Positions 49,905-62,451 of a DNA stretch of 64,000 bases are shown here, piece by piece; position 1 is the first letter of the stretch, and each line of letters opens with the position of its first letter. The position numbers and the translations under genes were made by a program. The stretch lies in assembly GCA_008692225.1 (NCBI GenBank), contig VICG01000001.1, forward strand, positions 3,573,501 through 3,637,500, in the 5' to 3' direction. Under the pieces are notes generated by a model. The model had not been told where the DNA came from and ran no database searches. It worked only from the letters and a program-made list of their open reading frames with translations. This stretch comes from Monilinia fructicola (taxonomy: Eukaryota > Ascomycota > Leotiomycetes > Helotiales > Sclerotiniaceae).

Positions 49905-51695
49905 AAACAGGCGGATATAGATTTATATATCAGCCTACTCTTCTAACGCTTTTCGTTCTAAATTACTATATAAGGCTTAATAGCATGATGTTTAAGGGCT
50001 CGGAACAGCTCGTCTTGTTTGCCTCGGACGTCGGGCCCACGTATTCATACCTTGCTGCTTGACTCACATCATCCGATGGCGAAATCATGATGGAAAATAA
50101 GTTGGGGCCATGTAAAGGGACGTTTTACTCGGTACCGCCAGTATGGTCCCCCGCAGATATGTTAAAATAATCTAATCAGGTTTTGGATGGGCCAATATTA
50201 CCAAAACACTATGGTTCTATATATTCCACCAATCCAATCCCCCGGCGCCGCACCGGGGATACGCGAGTTTCTGTCCCCATGAGGCATTCTGTTCTTCGAA
50301 GCGATATTGATATCAATAGAGTTGGGCGCATACATGCAAAGAGCCAGTTGGAGAATCTTCCAAACAAGTGCCTGCTTTTAGTGCCTGGACGTTTGCAAGA
50401 TCTCTTCAGCACAGTCGGCAAGTAATACCGGTAGCGCCGGTAGTGTTGGATTCATATGCAAGCCATTTGGTGGAAAACATTCAGAAAATAACCCCTGTTT
50501 CTTTCAAATCTTTTCTCGAATGCAACAGCGCCTGGTATCGGCAGTGTCGCATAAACTTGTGCAAACTATGAAATCTTAGGATAAGGCGTAGGCAGAAGTT
50601 TATCCTCGCCGGTCTATTCTCCCCCTCACAATAATTATCATGACCTTTTCGATTGTCCGCGTTGCTGTTAGTACGGCGTCCAAATTTCCAAATATAAGAG
50701 CTTGCTTATTTGTGAAGAGCCATAGAGCCTCCAATTGGTACCACACCTCTTCATCCGACTTTTCATACCTATTCACTGGTGTTTTTATAACTGCCATTAT
50801 CTCTTGTCTCGCCTCTTTTTGTGCTCTGGTTCAAAGCAAGACGGCTCTGAAATAAGCGGCGGGAAATACATCAAGAGACCACAAGAGAATTATGGATACA
50901 AACCAGAGTTACATTGTATTTTCACCACCTGTTCCATGACTGTCGCACAGAAAGTTTTGCAAGATATGCAAAAGCAAATTCCAAAACTGAAAAACAGTCA
51001 TTCCACCATTAACCTTATGCGTCACTGCAAAATATCGAAGGTCGCTCCAGAAATTACGGGATACTAGTCCCCAAATTATCCAGGTTGTTCCTGCGAGAAC
51101 AGTATTTCATCACCAACAAATGCTACTGTATTTATTGAAATTGAAGCATATGTCGCTGAGTTTGGTTGCTGCCTCCGTGCTTAATCTGTCTATGCCCGAT
51201 GCTCGGCGTGCAAAATTCCCAAGGAAACCAGACAACGGCCTCAAAATTTGGGCCCTTCCATATGTTTTACCATGAGGGGGGTTGCATGCATGTGTAAGCC
51301 TGCGGCGTAAATATTGAAGATATGTACGACGGCTAACTAATCCTTGGAGGCACGATTGGAAGCGAATTGAACAATGCCAAAACTACAATCTCTGCATATT
51401 TCACAGCCTTTTGTCCTTTCTGTGGTTACATTCGAAACTTGAATTCTCTTTGATTAGGAGATGCGTGTGTTTCCATATGTTTTCAGGCCCAAGTTCTGAT
51501 TCTGAGATGATTTCTTCATGCATGATTGGCTATTCATGTATTTCGACTTCCCTTCGTTGAACTGGGGTGTGAGAGGAGAATCGAATGTCTTTTTGCTCCA
51601 TTAGGCTTCACGTCACTCTTACTTATAGAGTAAACCAAACCTCCGTCGTCGAGGAAATCTCCATGCTTTGCTATTACCCTGATCTAGCTGGTATA
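49905..51695. other. Spacer between P450 pseudogene and P450 gene, no supported gene
   Basis: Frames of 60-110 codons on both strands show no P450 or other motif. The missing N-terminal part of the pseudogene is not found here. It may be partly degraded coding DNA. Confidence 0.5.
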
Positions 51696-53831
51696 ATGGT
51701 TTCTTATAGTCAAAATATCGTTGAGGCTAGCTTCATTTCTCAAACTGCACCTGCAAGTACTATATGGTTAGATTTCTTTGTTACAACATGGACACAGTAT
51801 TGGTATTTACTTTTTGCTGCCTCATGGGTTGCTTGGGAGATAGAAAGAATGATTATAACTTTCTACTTGCATAAACCAGTAAGCGATATCCTTGTGAGGT
51901 GGTCTTCTAGTCAAAGCTTGAGACTAATATTCATATAACAGAATATCGAAATTGTATCCAAGCCTACTTTGATTGGAACAAGTATCACCAGCTTCCAAAG
52001 TATCTTCAAATTACGTGAATTGGTAGATCAAGGATATGTCAGAGTGAGCGACATCTCGACTATCAAAGCTGTAGTGATTGTGGTATCTAAACAAGCTATT
52101 AGGCCAGAGGCAAGGCGTTCGCAGTCCCCAGACGGGACAGGTATTTTGTTGTGGTATCTTCGAAAAAGCAAATTGAAGAGATTAACGATGCACCGATGAA
52201 CCAATTGTCCGCTCGAGGAGTTATGTACGACGTAAGTTTGCTTCTGTCATTATGAAGGCTCCACTTTTGAGACTCGTTATATGCAGGTGGTTGTTCCCCA
52301 ATATATCATCGCAAAGGGCCTTGATTTGGATGTAAAGACTGGTGGCTATATAGCTCGGAATGTTTTTAAACATCGCCTACGTGCCTCCCTCCCCTCTCTC
52401 CAGGAAAGATTGTGGGAAACTGTTCAAGATGCCTTTCGGAAAGAGATGCATGGACCAGTGACAAATGAGGGTAAGATAAAGAAAGTCAGCTTGATCTGAC
52501 CTGTTGCTCATCTCATTCAGGGTGGATGCGTATACCTCTTCGTAAAGTTTCCTTACGTCTTTCTGGGCGAGTAAACGACTTTGTACTTTTTGGTGAAGAG
52601 CTTGGTGAGTTTTCACTATACATATCACTATCTCAACAGATTTTTGGCTCATTAATTCAGCAAGCAATAGCGAATTCTTTCAAAGCAACATGAACTTCTG
52701 CGCAGATTCCGCAGTCACGATGGCCGTGCTTCATCGAGTGCCAAAATTCTTATACGGGTAAATATCTTTAGGCTCCACAATTTTATTCCCCTAGCTGATC
52801 AAGTATAATAGTCCAATAAGTTTTTTTGACCATGAATTTGAGTAGCGGAAGACGGAAGATGAAGCAATTTCTTACCACTGAGGTTCAGAAAAGGCTTGAA
52901 TCCGAGACCAAGGGCGAAAGTACTCGAGTATGTCAAGTTGAATAATTCAATAAATTTACAGAGAACTAACAGTCAAGCAGAAAGACTGTATGCAATGGAT
53001 TATAGAGACTTCAGGAGGTGTATCTATCGAAGCCATAGTCGTACAGCTCCTAACTTTTGTCTTGGGAAGTAGGCATCAGTTACCGATGGTACATATAACT
53101 TCATCCAACAAGATGCCAGGAGTCCTCCTGATAACGTTTAAATAGTTATTATCTTATGTTCTGTATAACCTCTGTTTGCATCAAGAGTATATTCAGCCCT
53201 TGCGAGACGAAATCAGTCGAGTGGGGGAGAAGGGTTTTGAAACCGCTCAGAACAACGAAATGCCGTACTTGGACAGCTTTCTGAAAGAGGTAGCAAGGAC
53301 AAATCCTTTGACTGACGGTAAGCTTTGATTCAAGCGACAGTGATCTGTTACTGACTTTAGGAAGTTGCTATGCCACGCAAAGTCATGTCGTCGTTCACTT
53401 TCGATGATGGTACACATGTCCCAATCGGTAATTATGTTTGTGTTCCACACGCACCGATCATGAACAATCCAGCCATCTACCCAGACCCCGAGACTTTCGA
53501 TGGATTCCGATTTGTGTCTAAAGAAACATCTAAATCAATGTCAAGGCTTACCCACACAAGTGCGGACTTTCCATTCTGGGGATCAGTGAAGCAGGGATGG
53601 TGAGTGTTCCACTGCAAAAATTACAACCCACCAACTAATATCCTCGATCGTTCTACGAGTAGTCCCGCAAGATTTTTCGTCACCTTGGCTCTCAAGATGA
53701 TAGTTGTGCATTTCTTGAACACCTATGATTTTAAGTTGGCGGACGCGAAAAGAAACCACACTCTGTCATATGATGCCATTAGAATGCCAAACCCTTTTCT
53801 AGCCATTCTCATCCGTGAGCGCAATATCTGA
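51696..53831 (+). CDS. Cytochrome P450, 11 exons, about 514 aa
   Basis: Deduced exons are 51696-51878, 51942-52043, 52103-52231, 52287-52470, 52521-52604, 52661-52757, 52846-52927, 52981-53088, 53146-53317, 53365-53599 and 53663-53831. All phases match and the sum is a normal P450 length. There is an N-terminal membrane anchor (around YWYLLFAASWVAW). Then come SARGVMYD, the ExxR motif KEVAR and a heme loop FWGSVKQGCPARFF with the ligand at about Cys459. The style resembles the P450 group that includes ent-kaurene-oxidase-like and other secondary-metabolite enzymes. Oddities are CPAR instead of CPGR, an I-helix LGSRHQL without the acid-Thr pair (seen in relatives), an acceptor reading GAAG at exon 10, and a short exon 6-7 junction. 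It could be slightly decayed, but no stop is forced. Confidence 0.75.
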
Positions 53832-54751
53832 TTGACAAGCAGCTATTTGAATTGGCCGCACTAGCAGCATGTCATCCTGTACCTTTCCCATGATTCGACA
53901 GTGTTGGCAAGTTTTGGAAGAGATGGTACCCAAGCCGTTTGAGGAGTGGAAAGGTATACATTATATATATTATCTACTGTTCCAATTCAATTTACATATA
54001 TTCCAGACTTTGTAGAATCTTGACTCGATAGAAACTTATACCACATCTGAGTATAAATTCACGACTCACGTATACCAATTGATTTTGGCCACCAACAGCT
54101 GCACCTTCGCTGATGTAGAGCTTGCAACTTAGAACTTCAACTCACGTTACCTCAAACCTTTGTTGCAACCCATCTTGAGTCTGATTAATGGTGAAGATGA
54201 GCAACCCCGACAACGGTCATTGATAAGGTCAGGTCATGAATTAGTCTGGCTTTAGGAGCAGCAAATCCCACAGGTCTCCAAGTCTGATAACGATGTGAAA
54301 GGCGGTAGCACTCGTATACGGAGTCCGAGAATTTGATGTCTCAAGTGAAGAGTCTAGGGGTCTCTTGTCAAGGCTGAGATCGATAGCTTGCTGCTACCAA
54401 TAACAAGATCTGATACGGGTGACTTGAATGACAGAAATGAGAGTCAAAGTCTGAGTATATATAAAAAGAATTCCATATTGCTGATATCAATACCATTCAT
54501 TCAAAACATACAATTTGATCAGCCCATGCTACCCTAGTAGTCCTTACAGAACCGCTATATCAAATTTGAGCTTGAATCAAACACAAACGTTCAAATTATC
54601 AAACAAAAACATCGAGTCAGGCAAAAGCAAGTGAATAATGTATGAAATTGGCCAAGGAAAATATATCCTCATTCAATCCAACCCTGGCAAAATCAAGACA
54701 TGTGTATCCCCAACCTAAACTCCTACAATCATAAATCGTTCAAGTTTTGAA
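53832..54751. other. Convergent 3' spacer
   Basis: AT-rich sequence between P450 and BRCT gene 3' ends; no gene seen. A near-match to the TACGGAGTA word (last base C) lies at 54317. Confidence 0.6.
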
Positions 54752-57700
54752 TCACAATCCGCCGTCAAATCTCCTGGCAAGTGGACTTCCCACTTTTGGG
54801 GCCCATTGCAAACTCTTCCTCCTCGCTGCCATCAACCTCATCATAACACTCTGATCCTTTTCCTTTCTCAAAAAGCCCATTCCATCGCCGGAAGTTCCAC
54901 TTCCGCTCCCGCTGTTTTCATCCTCTTCAAAATTCACAAACTTTTTGTTTCCACCCGGGGCTGTCATTTGCACCAACTTATCCTTCTTGAAAAAGTACGG
55001 CGTTTGAGCGCCAGGTGTCTCTGCACCCCATAAACCTTCTTCTGCGTATGCGCTAATGGTTTCCGGGGCGGGGGTAGCAGGAACAGGACTTAACATCCAG
55101 CTATCATCACCCAATTCATCAGTGGCACCCTCCTCGTTCGAAATAGGAGATCTTTGCCATTGTACTGATTCTCTCCTCTTAGATTTGAGTGTGAGTGGTG
55201 TTGTATCAGGATAAGTCAATGTTGAACAAGTAGATTTTGCAGGAACAGTGGATGGTACGAGAGTACCGTTAAAGTTAGCAAGTGCACGGGGTTCCATACT
55301 CTTGCGACGACGAGCACCTCCACGAGGAACCATAGCTGTGTCGACTGCATAAGAAGCTTCATCAAGCCATTGGTTTTCACGTTCACAGCTGTTAACTCTG
55401 TTAGTGAAATTTCATGAAGCCATTTTTTCCAAGGAACTCACTCTAAAACCCATCCGACACCGACACAAGAAACAACTCCTCCAGTTTGCCTAGCTTTTTC
55501 AAGGGTCCTCTTTCCACCATCTTTGAAGACGATATGAGTGATTCCAATTTTACTCCCATCGTCACTATTAGGATTCCAGGGCCAGCTCTTGACACATTTC
55601 GCACCCATTTGTGTAAGTAACTCAGTGAACAAGCTACTAGCATCAGCACCTTCAGTAGTATGTACATCAACGAAGACTACAGCTCCCTTCAAAAGTGCTG
55701 TGTTGAGATCAGGACGTGGTGTCCGAGCTGGTGTTGCAACTGTTGACCATGTGACAGGCTCTGATTTAATGGGAGTTGTAAAGCTTTGGTTTACAGTGTC
55801 CTGGGCGGATTTCTCCTGTTTCTGAGATTTTGGTGTGCTATTGGCGGGTGAGTATGAAATCACGGTGTTGTTGCGAGATAAAGAGCTAGATGGGCGTGCG
55901 ATGGGAAGCTTTGAGATACTGGCGCTTCTCTTGGCTGTCATTGGCCGCATAGGAGTTTCATGGGCTTCTTTGAGCGGGACCTTGGCGACTGTATGGAATG
56001 TTCTCTCGGTCAGAACACGCCTGGGGGTCTCAAAGGCTGACTGAGCTGGTGATTGGGATGGTGGTTGGGGTGCAGGGGCCAAAATTGCAGGATCGATGGG
56101 CACATCATTTTCATCACCATATTCTTGGCTAGCCTCAGATGGAGTATTCTCCGGCGCAGGCTCCGCTGCATCCTTTTCAGAATTACCCATGATGGTAACT
56201 TCATCATCTTCATCACTTTCGTCCTTGTCCTCATCATTTTCCTCATCATTCCACTGATCATTTTGCTTGTTTCCTTCTTCAAAAGCTCCCGGCTCTAACA
56301 TCGACAACTCATCGGCTTCTTCTGCAAGATCAACATCTTCTTCAAGGAGTTCAATATCCTCAAATTCTGGTTCACTGATTTCAGCCTCATCGTCAGAAGG
56401 AGTTGACTCATTTTCTGCCATATAGAGCTCATCACGAATTCTCATCTCATCCTCAAAATAACTGCTCTTGGCTGGAGAAGCAATAGCTGGTGGAGCTGCG
56501 GTGGTGTTCATATCTCCAGATACTTCTTTCCCTGATGCATTCTGCGTAGGTGAAACAGGTTCAACGTCATCGTCATCACCTTCGTCGGCCTTTTCAGAAC
56601 TTGCGGCCATCCAGTCACTTAGCTGCTTTGCCAAAGGAGTAAACCCAATTTTCTCCTGATGAAATCTGCGTAAGGACCGAACAGGTGATTGATTGGCTGT
56701 CTTGGGAGTTTTGCTGATGCTAGCAAATCTTGCAGGTGTTGCTGGAGAGGATGCAAAATCATTGGTAGAGATCCGGTAATCTGCAAGCGGGGTAGGTGAG
56801 TGTTTTTTAGCCGCAGGAGCAAGTTCATCTTCTGATTCTGAGTTTTCATCGAATGCAGTATTTTCTTCGCGGAGTTCGAAAGCATTGCCAGTACTATTCG
56901 TAGGAGGCGAGCATGGTGGTGTGGTGCTTTGAACTTCGATAGTATCGACTACTTCGACAACGTCATTTGTTTTCTCAATAACCATTGGATCATCGAGAGG
57001 TTCTTGGATATCTTCAGTGACAGGCTCTGCTGGCTCATCTAATTGAGATGGAAGCTCAACAGCTTGCAATAAAGCAGGGTCAGCAGAACGTGGTAAAATG
57101 GATGAGAGCCGACCAGAAAACTCTAAGACAGGAGTCGGCAAAGATTTCGGTTCTTTTGGTATGGGACTGCCATTCAAGATGTTGGTCTTTGCAGTGCTTA
57201 GAGGAATTGGAGGGAAGATTGAGCCAGGACGAATGGCACTCTTCATGAGGGTTCTCGGAGTTTCGAATCTGGAAATCTTGAATGCACTAGCTTTTGGAGT
57301 ACCATCAAATATTGAAGCACTATCGGCGTTTCTAGTTGGTGATCCGGCTTCGTTTACTTTGACAGGTGATGGTGGTCTGCGAGCTGGCGACTGAAGAAGG
57401 GAAGCTTTGGACGGAGATGCAGTCGATGAAGGTTCTGGCGCGAACAAGTTGGGCTTGAAGGGTGATCGCATGCTGTGACCGAATTCAAATCTTTGCGCAA
57501 ATGAAGATTTTAATGTTTCCTTGAAAGGCGAAGATTGTGGAGGGCGTCGAGCAGGGCTTGTCATTATTGACGCATTAAGAATCTGGGTAGGTTCCATTAA
57601 AGGTTTATCAGTAAAAGATGAAGTGATGTCCAATTTCTTCTCTGCGGTTTGTGGGGGTCGACGAGCTGGACTCATCATGTTGGATGCATGGAAATCCAAT

Positions 57701-58584
57701 TTGATACCTTCGGCAGGTTTTTGTTTTGCAAAAGATGACGTGAAATCGATTTTTCTCGCAGTATCAAAAATACTTCCGGGTGGCTTGACTGGACTTTTCA
57801 TCAATGATTTCATTGGAGTTTTCACTGTTGTCGATAATTCATCATCAGACGATTGACCCTTGATCGCATTAACTTGTGTCGCTTTTTTCGGACTCAATGG
57901 CAATGGTTTCTCTACCTTCTCGCCCTGGCCAGGCTTGGCTCTAGCACGAGTCGCACGAGTTGAAGCTGTTGCAGAAGACGCAGGCTTCCGAACTGGTTTC
58001 GCCCGTAGTCCCGTAACTGGTTCTGCAGCCTTTGGCTTTGCTCGAATTGGTGGTATAATATTTTCCTTATCTGTTTCTTCAAACTTGACTCTCTTCTTTG
58101 GTCCCGTCGCTCGTGAAGCTGTAGCAGATGGAGGCCGTGTGCGAGTTGTTTTCTTTGCAGGCTCCTCAATCGTGGTTGGTTCTGGTTCCGGCTGAGACCC
58201 GGCTTCATCCTTCCTTGGTCGTCCTCTCGAAGATTTGGTTGGTGGTGGAACTGGTGCCTCGATGGTCGTCTTCTTTGGTCGACCTCGAGGTGCCTTTGCA
58301 GTTATCATACTTTCCTCTACCTCCGTTTCCAATTGTGTGTTAACTTTCCTTGGTCGTCCGCGGGTGGGTTTTGGTTCTGGCTTAGTTTCCTCTCCCAATT
58401 CATCGTTTTGTTCCTCATCATCATCATCCGCCCTGGTCTTTCTTTTCGTACTTGTTGGACCACGAGTAACTTTGGCTGCTTTCGATGCGGCAGGTGCGGA
58501 CCTTGCTGTTTTAACTCCAGTATCTTTTGTCGAATTCGCAGCTGCTCGAGCTCGTGTAACACGTTTTGGTGGTGATTGATCCAT
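54752..58584 (-). CDS. AT-hook and BRCT-domain nuclear protein, 1,259 aa
   Basis: Exon 1 is 58584-55442, the intron 55441-55389 (53 bp) and exon 2 55388-54752. The N-terminus has three AT-hooks, RGRPRK (75-80), RGRPKK (100-105) and RGRPRK (120-125), which bind the minor groove of AT-rich DNA. A KEN-box-like DKENIIPP follows. The middle is disordered with the motif SPARRPP repeated three times and many SP/TP sites, suggesting cell-cycle kinase control. Long acidic patches precede a single BRCT domain (about 975-1065) with the conserved VGWVLDCEREN end; the intron splits this motif. The C-tail contains a SARRKSLQW-like element. A role in chromosome structure or DNA-damage signalling is likely; I cannot assign it to a named orthologue. 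Confidence 0.85.
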
Positions 58585-61069
58585 GGTTGTGAATTGTTGA
58601 ATTGTCGACGTTGTTGAACTTCTTCATTTATCGTGATAGAATTACATTTGACGTGATATAATGTTTGGCATGAAAACAAGTAGAATTATTATTGTTGCTT
58701 CAAGAACTATAAGCAAGATTTCGCGCTAATGCAAGGGTCATTATTGACAAACAAGATTTTCACCGCCCGACGTTGCCAGATCAACAATGGTTTTGATATC
58801 ACGTGCACTGTATCCACTTCTCCATTAGTCATCCTCGCTTGCTGATTTGGTTGACATCGATCCATGTCGACATCATCCAGCCAGTCGTATTCAAGTGAGT
58901 CTTACTCTGTACGAAATATTTAAAGTAAAGCTTTAAAGTTGTCCCATCTGAACATTATCACCTTTCCAAGGTTACTTTAACTAATTCGAAACTTGGTAGG
59001 ATTCACCCATTTGAGTCGCTGCTTCAAACTACCTAGGTAGCTATAACTTTACCCGGTGGTAATTAGTTGAGATTTTCTGCCTCAGAAAGAAAGGTGCCCG
59101 AACGGTCGCTAGCTTCCTGTGCTGCAGCAGTTGATGGCCCAAGCCAGAGACAATGACCTCATTGGAATAATTCACAATTTATTTTGCAAGATAAAGAAAG
59201 GTTGTTGAACACATCGGCCCACTATGCAATTTCAGGATGAAGGCTTCGAATGGCTAATTGGCAGTAGCAGAAGTATGCTATAGCCAACGTTCTGAATAAT
59301 ATAGACAAATTTGCTCGCATGCCCCTGATTTTTCGCTTTGCTTCCTTGACATTGTTCGTTGATGGACCGGAGGACGCTACAGCCCATTAATTAGTAGGTA
59401 GCATTGATGCGCCTTGCACCTGTCAGATTTGACAGAAAATATGCCCACGGAATCCTAGGAAGATTTGTAGGGGTAGCGGAATTGGACAAGTGCAATCGTA
59501 CCGTTGTTTGGGGGGCTTTGCTTGGGGACTTTGCTTCACAAAATTATCTCTCTATGTACACTGCCCGGGGGAAATTTTATAGAGAAATAAGTTGATGAGG
59601 TTCATTCTATATTTGTATATCAATAAAATTCTCTACTGATCATTAATCCGATTTGATCACTTTCATTTTTAGCTCCAGCGGTCGTTAAATGAATTCAGCC
59701 CCCCTCAGCATCCGCCTAAAAGATCTATTATCGGCATTCATATCGTCGCAACGAGAATTGCAATAATATCAATGGCTAGCCAAGTCCTCGGCCTCAAGGT
59801 AGAGCAAAGAAAGCTCTTAGAGGCTAGGAGTCTGTTCGGAACCAAAGAGTGAAGCGTAATTATGAGGCAGCTTGGAGTAACTCTGGAGGCCGTGAAGACA
59901 AGCCAGGCAGTGATGTGAGGGATGAAATAGAGCACATTTCATGTGGCGGTCATCGTAGTGCCATTTATGGAGCATGTTCCGCACATTGCAATATGGATGC
60001 TGGTGCCACTTTTCTTTTTCGATGGTATGTTGTTGTAAGAAGAGGCGTTCGTTTCTACAATATGTAAATCCCTTCTATCAATCAATGAGTACCTAGGTGT
60101 TGGAGCTACGACGAGTGGTTGAGCCGAAGAACGCTAGTGCATAAGACCGTTCACATTTCTTGCATCATTATTACAAATTTCCAATCTTACGGGTAAGAGT
60201 ATATATTCGCCATCTCATATTCTTGCCACAGTGTGGGTAGTTCACAATCTTGAGACTAAGCTTTGAGCAGCAGCAACTGGATCAGGAGTGACAAGTGTAC
60301 CCAACGAGTCTTCACCCAAACCCCTTGCCTGGGATAGAATTCAAGAGGCTGATTCGACTCTTAGAGGATCCTACTGCTTAGCTGTCGAGAATATCTAGTA
60401 AGGATCTGGATTCCGTCAACAAACTTTGTTTGATCATGAATCGAAAGCATTCAGTCTTCAATACTCCAGAAAAATCATGCCACACGATGAGTTCCCCTTC
60501 AGATAACGATAGAAAGGTTTCCCGGTCGATATTTGCACTGCATGTAGATTAGGAAGGGCTGTGATCCCTCAATTCTACAGTCAATTGAGATCTCTGTAGC
60601 CAGTTCACAAACAGGAAGATATATTCTCGCCCCTCTAACGCGTTTATTCAAGTAATCTACAATACCTGGATACTTATTGAAATCTCGGAGAGGTGTTTTG
60701 CCTGAATAGATGGCATCAGTGGTCAGATTGGAATAATGAGTTGAGTAAGATGGTGACAATAATCTAAACAATGGGAAACGAATAGTGTTGAGATAATCAA
60801 CAGTCTACTTATTGATATAATGGTTGAAATATTCACGATTCACAAGCCCAATATATTACATTTAATGTAAGGGAAATCAAACACAACCGGACTCTTATTC
60901 GTAAACAAAAAGCTCGAGGAGACAAAGAGAATCGAAAGTACCTCTTGAACTTCCTATCTTACTCAGAAAATCAAACCGACAAACTTCCTTAATCTATACT
61001 TTCCAAAGTCTGGTGTTTCTATCGCTTTTGTTGCCAATTCTGGACGTCAACGCAAAGACCAGAACCGGC
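58585..61069. other. Spacer, no supported gene
   Basis: It holds ACCTAGGT words at 59031 and 60091. A 90-codon minus-strand frame at 60499-60771 is clean but matches nothing I know and has no motif; I leave it uncalled. The left end is the BRCT gene promoter. Confidence 0.55.
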
Positions 61070-62451
61070 TTAGGCCTGAACACGCTGTGAAATACATTGT
61101 AAAATCCATTTTAAAACCCTCTCGGCCATATTTTTTTGGGTTACTTTTAATGAATAGTGGTTTCTACTTATCAAATCTTGACCGTCTATGATTCTTGGGG
61201 AAATTATATCCAGGAGCGTATGCAAGAAAGACAAGTGTTGGATTCCTTTAAAATTGCTAGGCTTCTGCGCACCTACCTCTGCGAGACAGCTGTCCCATAT
61301 CATTGCCATGTCCCATCTGAATCTTTGGGCAACAGGAGGTATCTCGACGGGAAAACCATGTTGAATAGCGTGCCGAAACGCAACAGCCTCTGGATGTTTC
61401 ATATAAGCACTCGGGAGCCGAGCAAAGTCTTTGTCAAAGGAGCACAACATCTCATCCGCTATCGAGCTGATGCGAGCCAACTCAAAGTCAAGGATGGCGG
61501 TAATTTGACAATTATCTTTATCAAACAAGATATTCTTGAAATCTATAAGTTCACAGTCTTTGATCAGTATATATGATCTGCATGAAACTAAAGCACGGAT
61601 TGGACGTAGGAATTGGACATACTCATCTTTCCATGAACAAGCCTCCTATCAAGCTCAATACTGTGCGGTAATGTAAGAAGATTTGCCGCCATGAACCTCT
61701 CCAGTTTTCTCCGATTGTCTCTGCCACTTTCTTTACCACCGTGAATTACAGAACTCTTGTCAACAAGGTCAAGTTTTTCACGCATCATAGCCCTGAACAT
61801 CAGTGAATATGTTCCGAAGGGTCCAGAATGATACAAAGTCAATGGAGCGCTGACGAGATTGTCATTAGGGTCAAAATCCAGACCACCAAATTTTTTAATG
61901 CTAGGTGGCAATTTATACTGCTGCAAAGCTAAAACAAGACGCGCGACTTCCTTTACAGCTGCTATTCGCTGTCCATTTGTCAGATTGTTGAGTTCTGCTC
62001 CTAGTGGCACACCTATCATGTATTCCATCAAAATCCAACCTTGGCCTTCCGCAGCACTTCCCCATCCATAGACGTCGGGGATGATCTTACGAGGTGCAAA
62101 GATTTTGCGGGCGAGGGACATTGACGCAACCTCATTTTGCACTCGAATCCGATGGTTGTATCTCGAAGCAGTATTGCCGAGGCGCATGATTAGAGTGCGA
62201 GTAGAATCGGGAATCGTAACGGTACCGGGCTGGGACGTTGGCATTCCAAGCGCTGGGCGGCAATCTAGCGAGGGATGTGCACGATAGAGTTCCACGACGT
62301 ATATGAAGCTGTGAGAGAACATGCGGTCTTCAACCTTTTTGAGCCGTTTGATAGAAAAAACATTCAATTTATACTTCTCTCGAATGATTTTTAAGATAAA
62401 GTCAAGATGTTGATTGTGTTTAATGATGGTTTGCTCCATTATCAAAAGCAA
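61070..62451 (-). CDS. APH-family phosphotransferase-like protein, catalytic Asp lost, about 436 aa
   Basis: Deduced exons are 62451-61606 and 61534-61070, joined over a 71-bp intron with a weak donor (GTCCAA) and a branch-like CTGAT. The fold is that of aminoglycoside/choline-kinase-like enzymes common in fungal genomes: a nucleotide-binding lobe (LIMRLGNTASRYNHRIRVQNEVA), the hinge ILMEYMIGVPLG, the catalytic loop and a DFG-like ILDFELA. The catalytic loop should read HGD-x-x-x-x-N but reads HGKMSMSN (HGK at 61635-61627). So the base Asp is Lys and true kinase activity is doubtful. The metal-binding Asp of LDFE is kept. It may be a pseudoenzyme or an early pseudogene; the weak intron fits the latter. 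Start could also be the Met four codons on. Confidence 0.7.

Noticed and set aside
49905..51695. Search for the missing N-terminal part of the P450 pseudogene or a terpene/polyketide synthase
   Set aside because: No matching segment is visible in any frame.
51879..53662. Many in-frame stops suggesting the plus-strand P450 is a pseudogene
   Set aside because: All stops fall inside ten deduced introns, and the exons add up to a normal-length P450 with ExxR and a heme Cys.
60499..60771. 90-codon minus-strand frame as a gene
   Set aside because: It has no recognisable motif, splice context or neighbouring exon and is isolated in a spacer.
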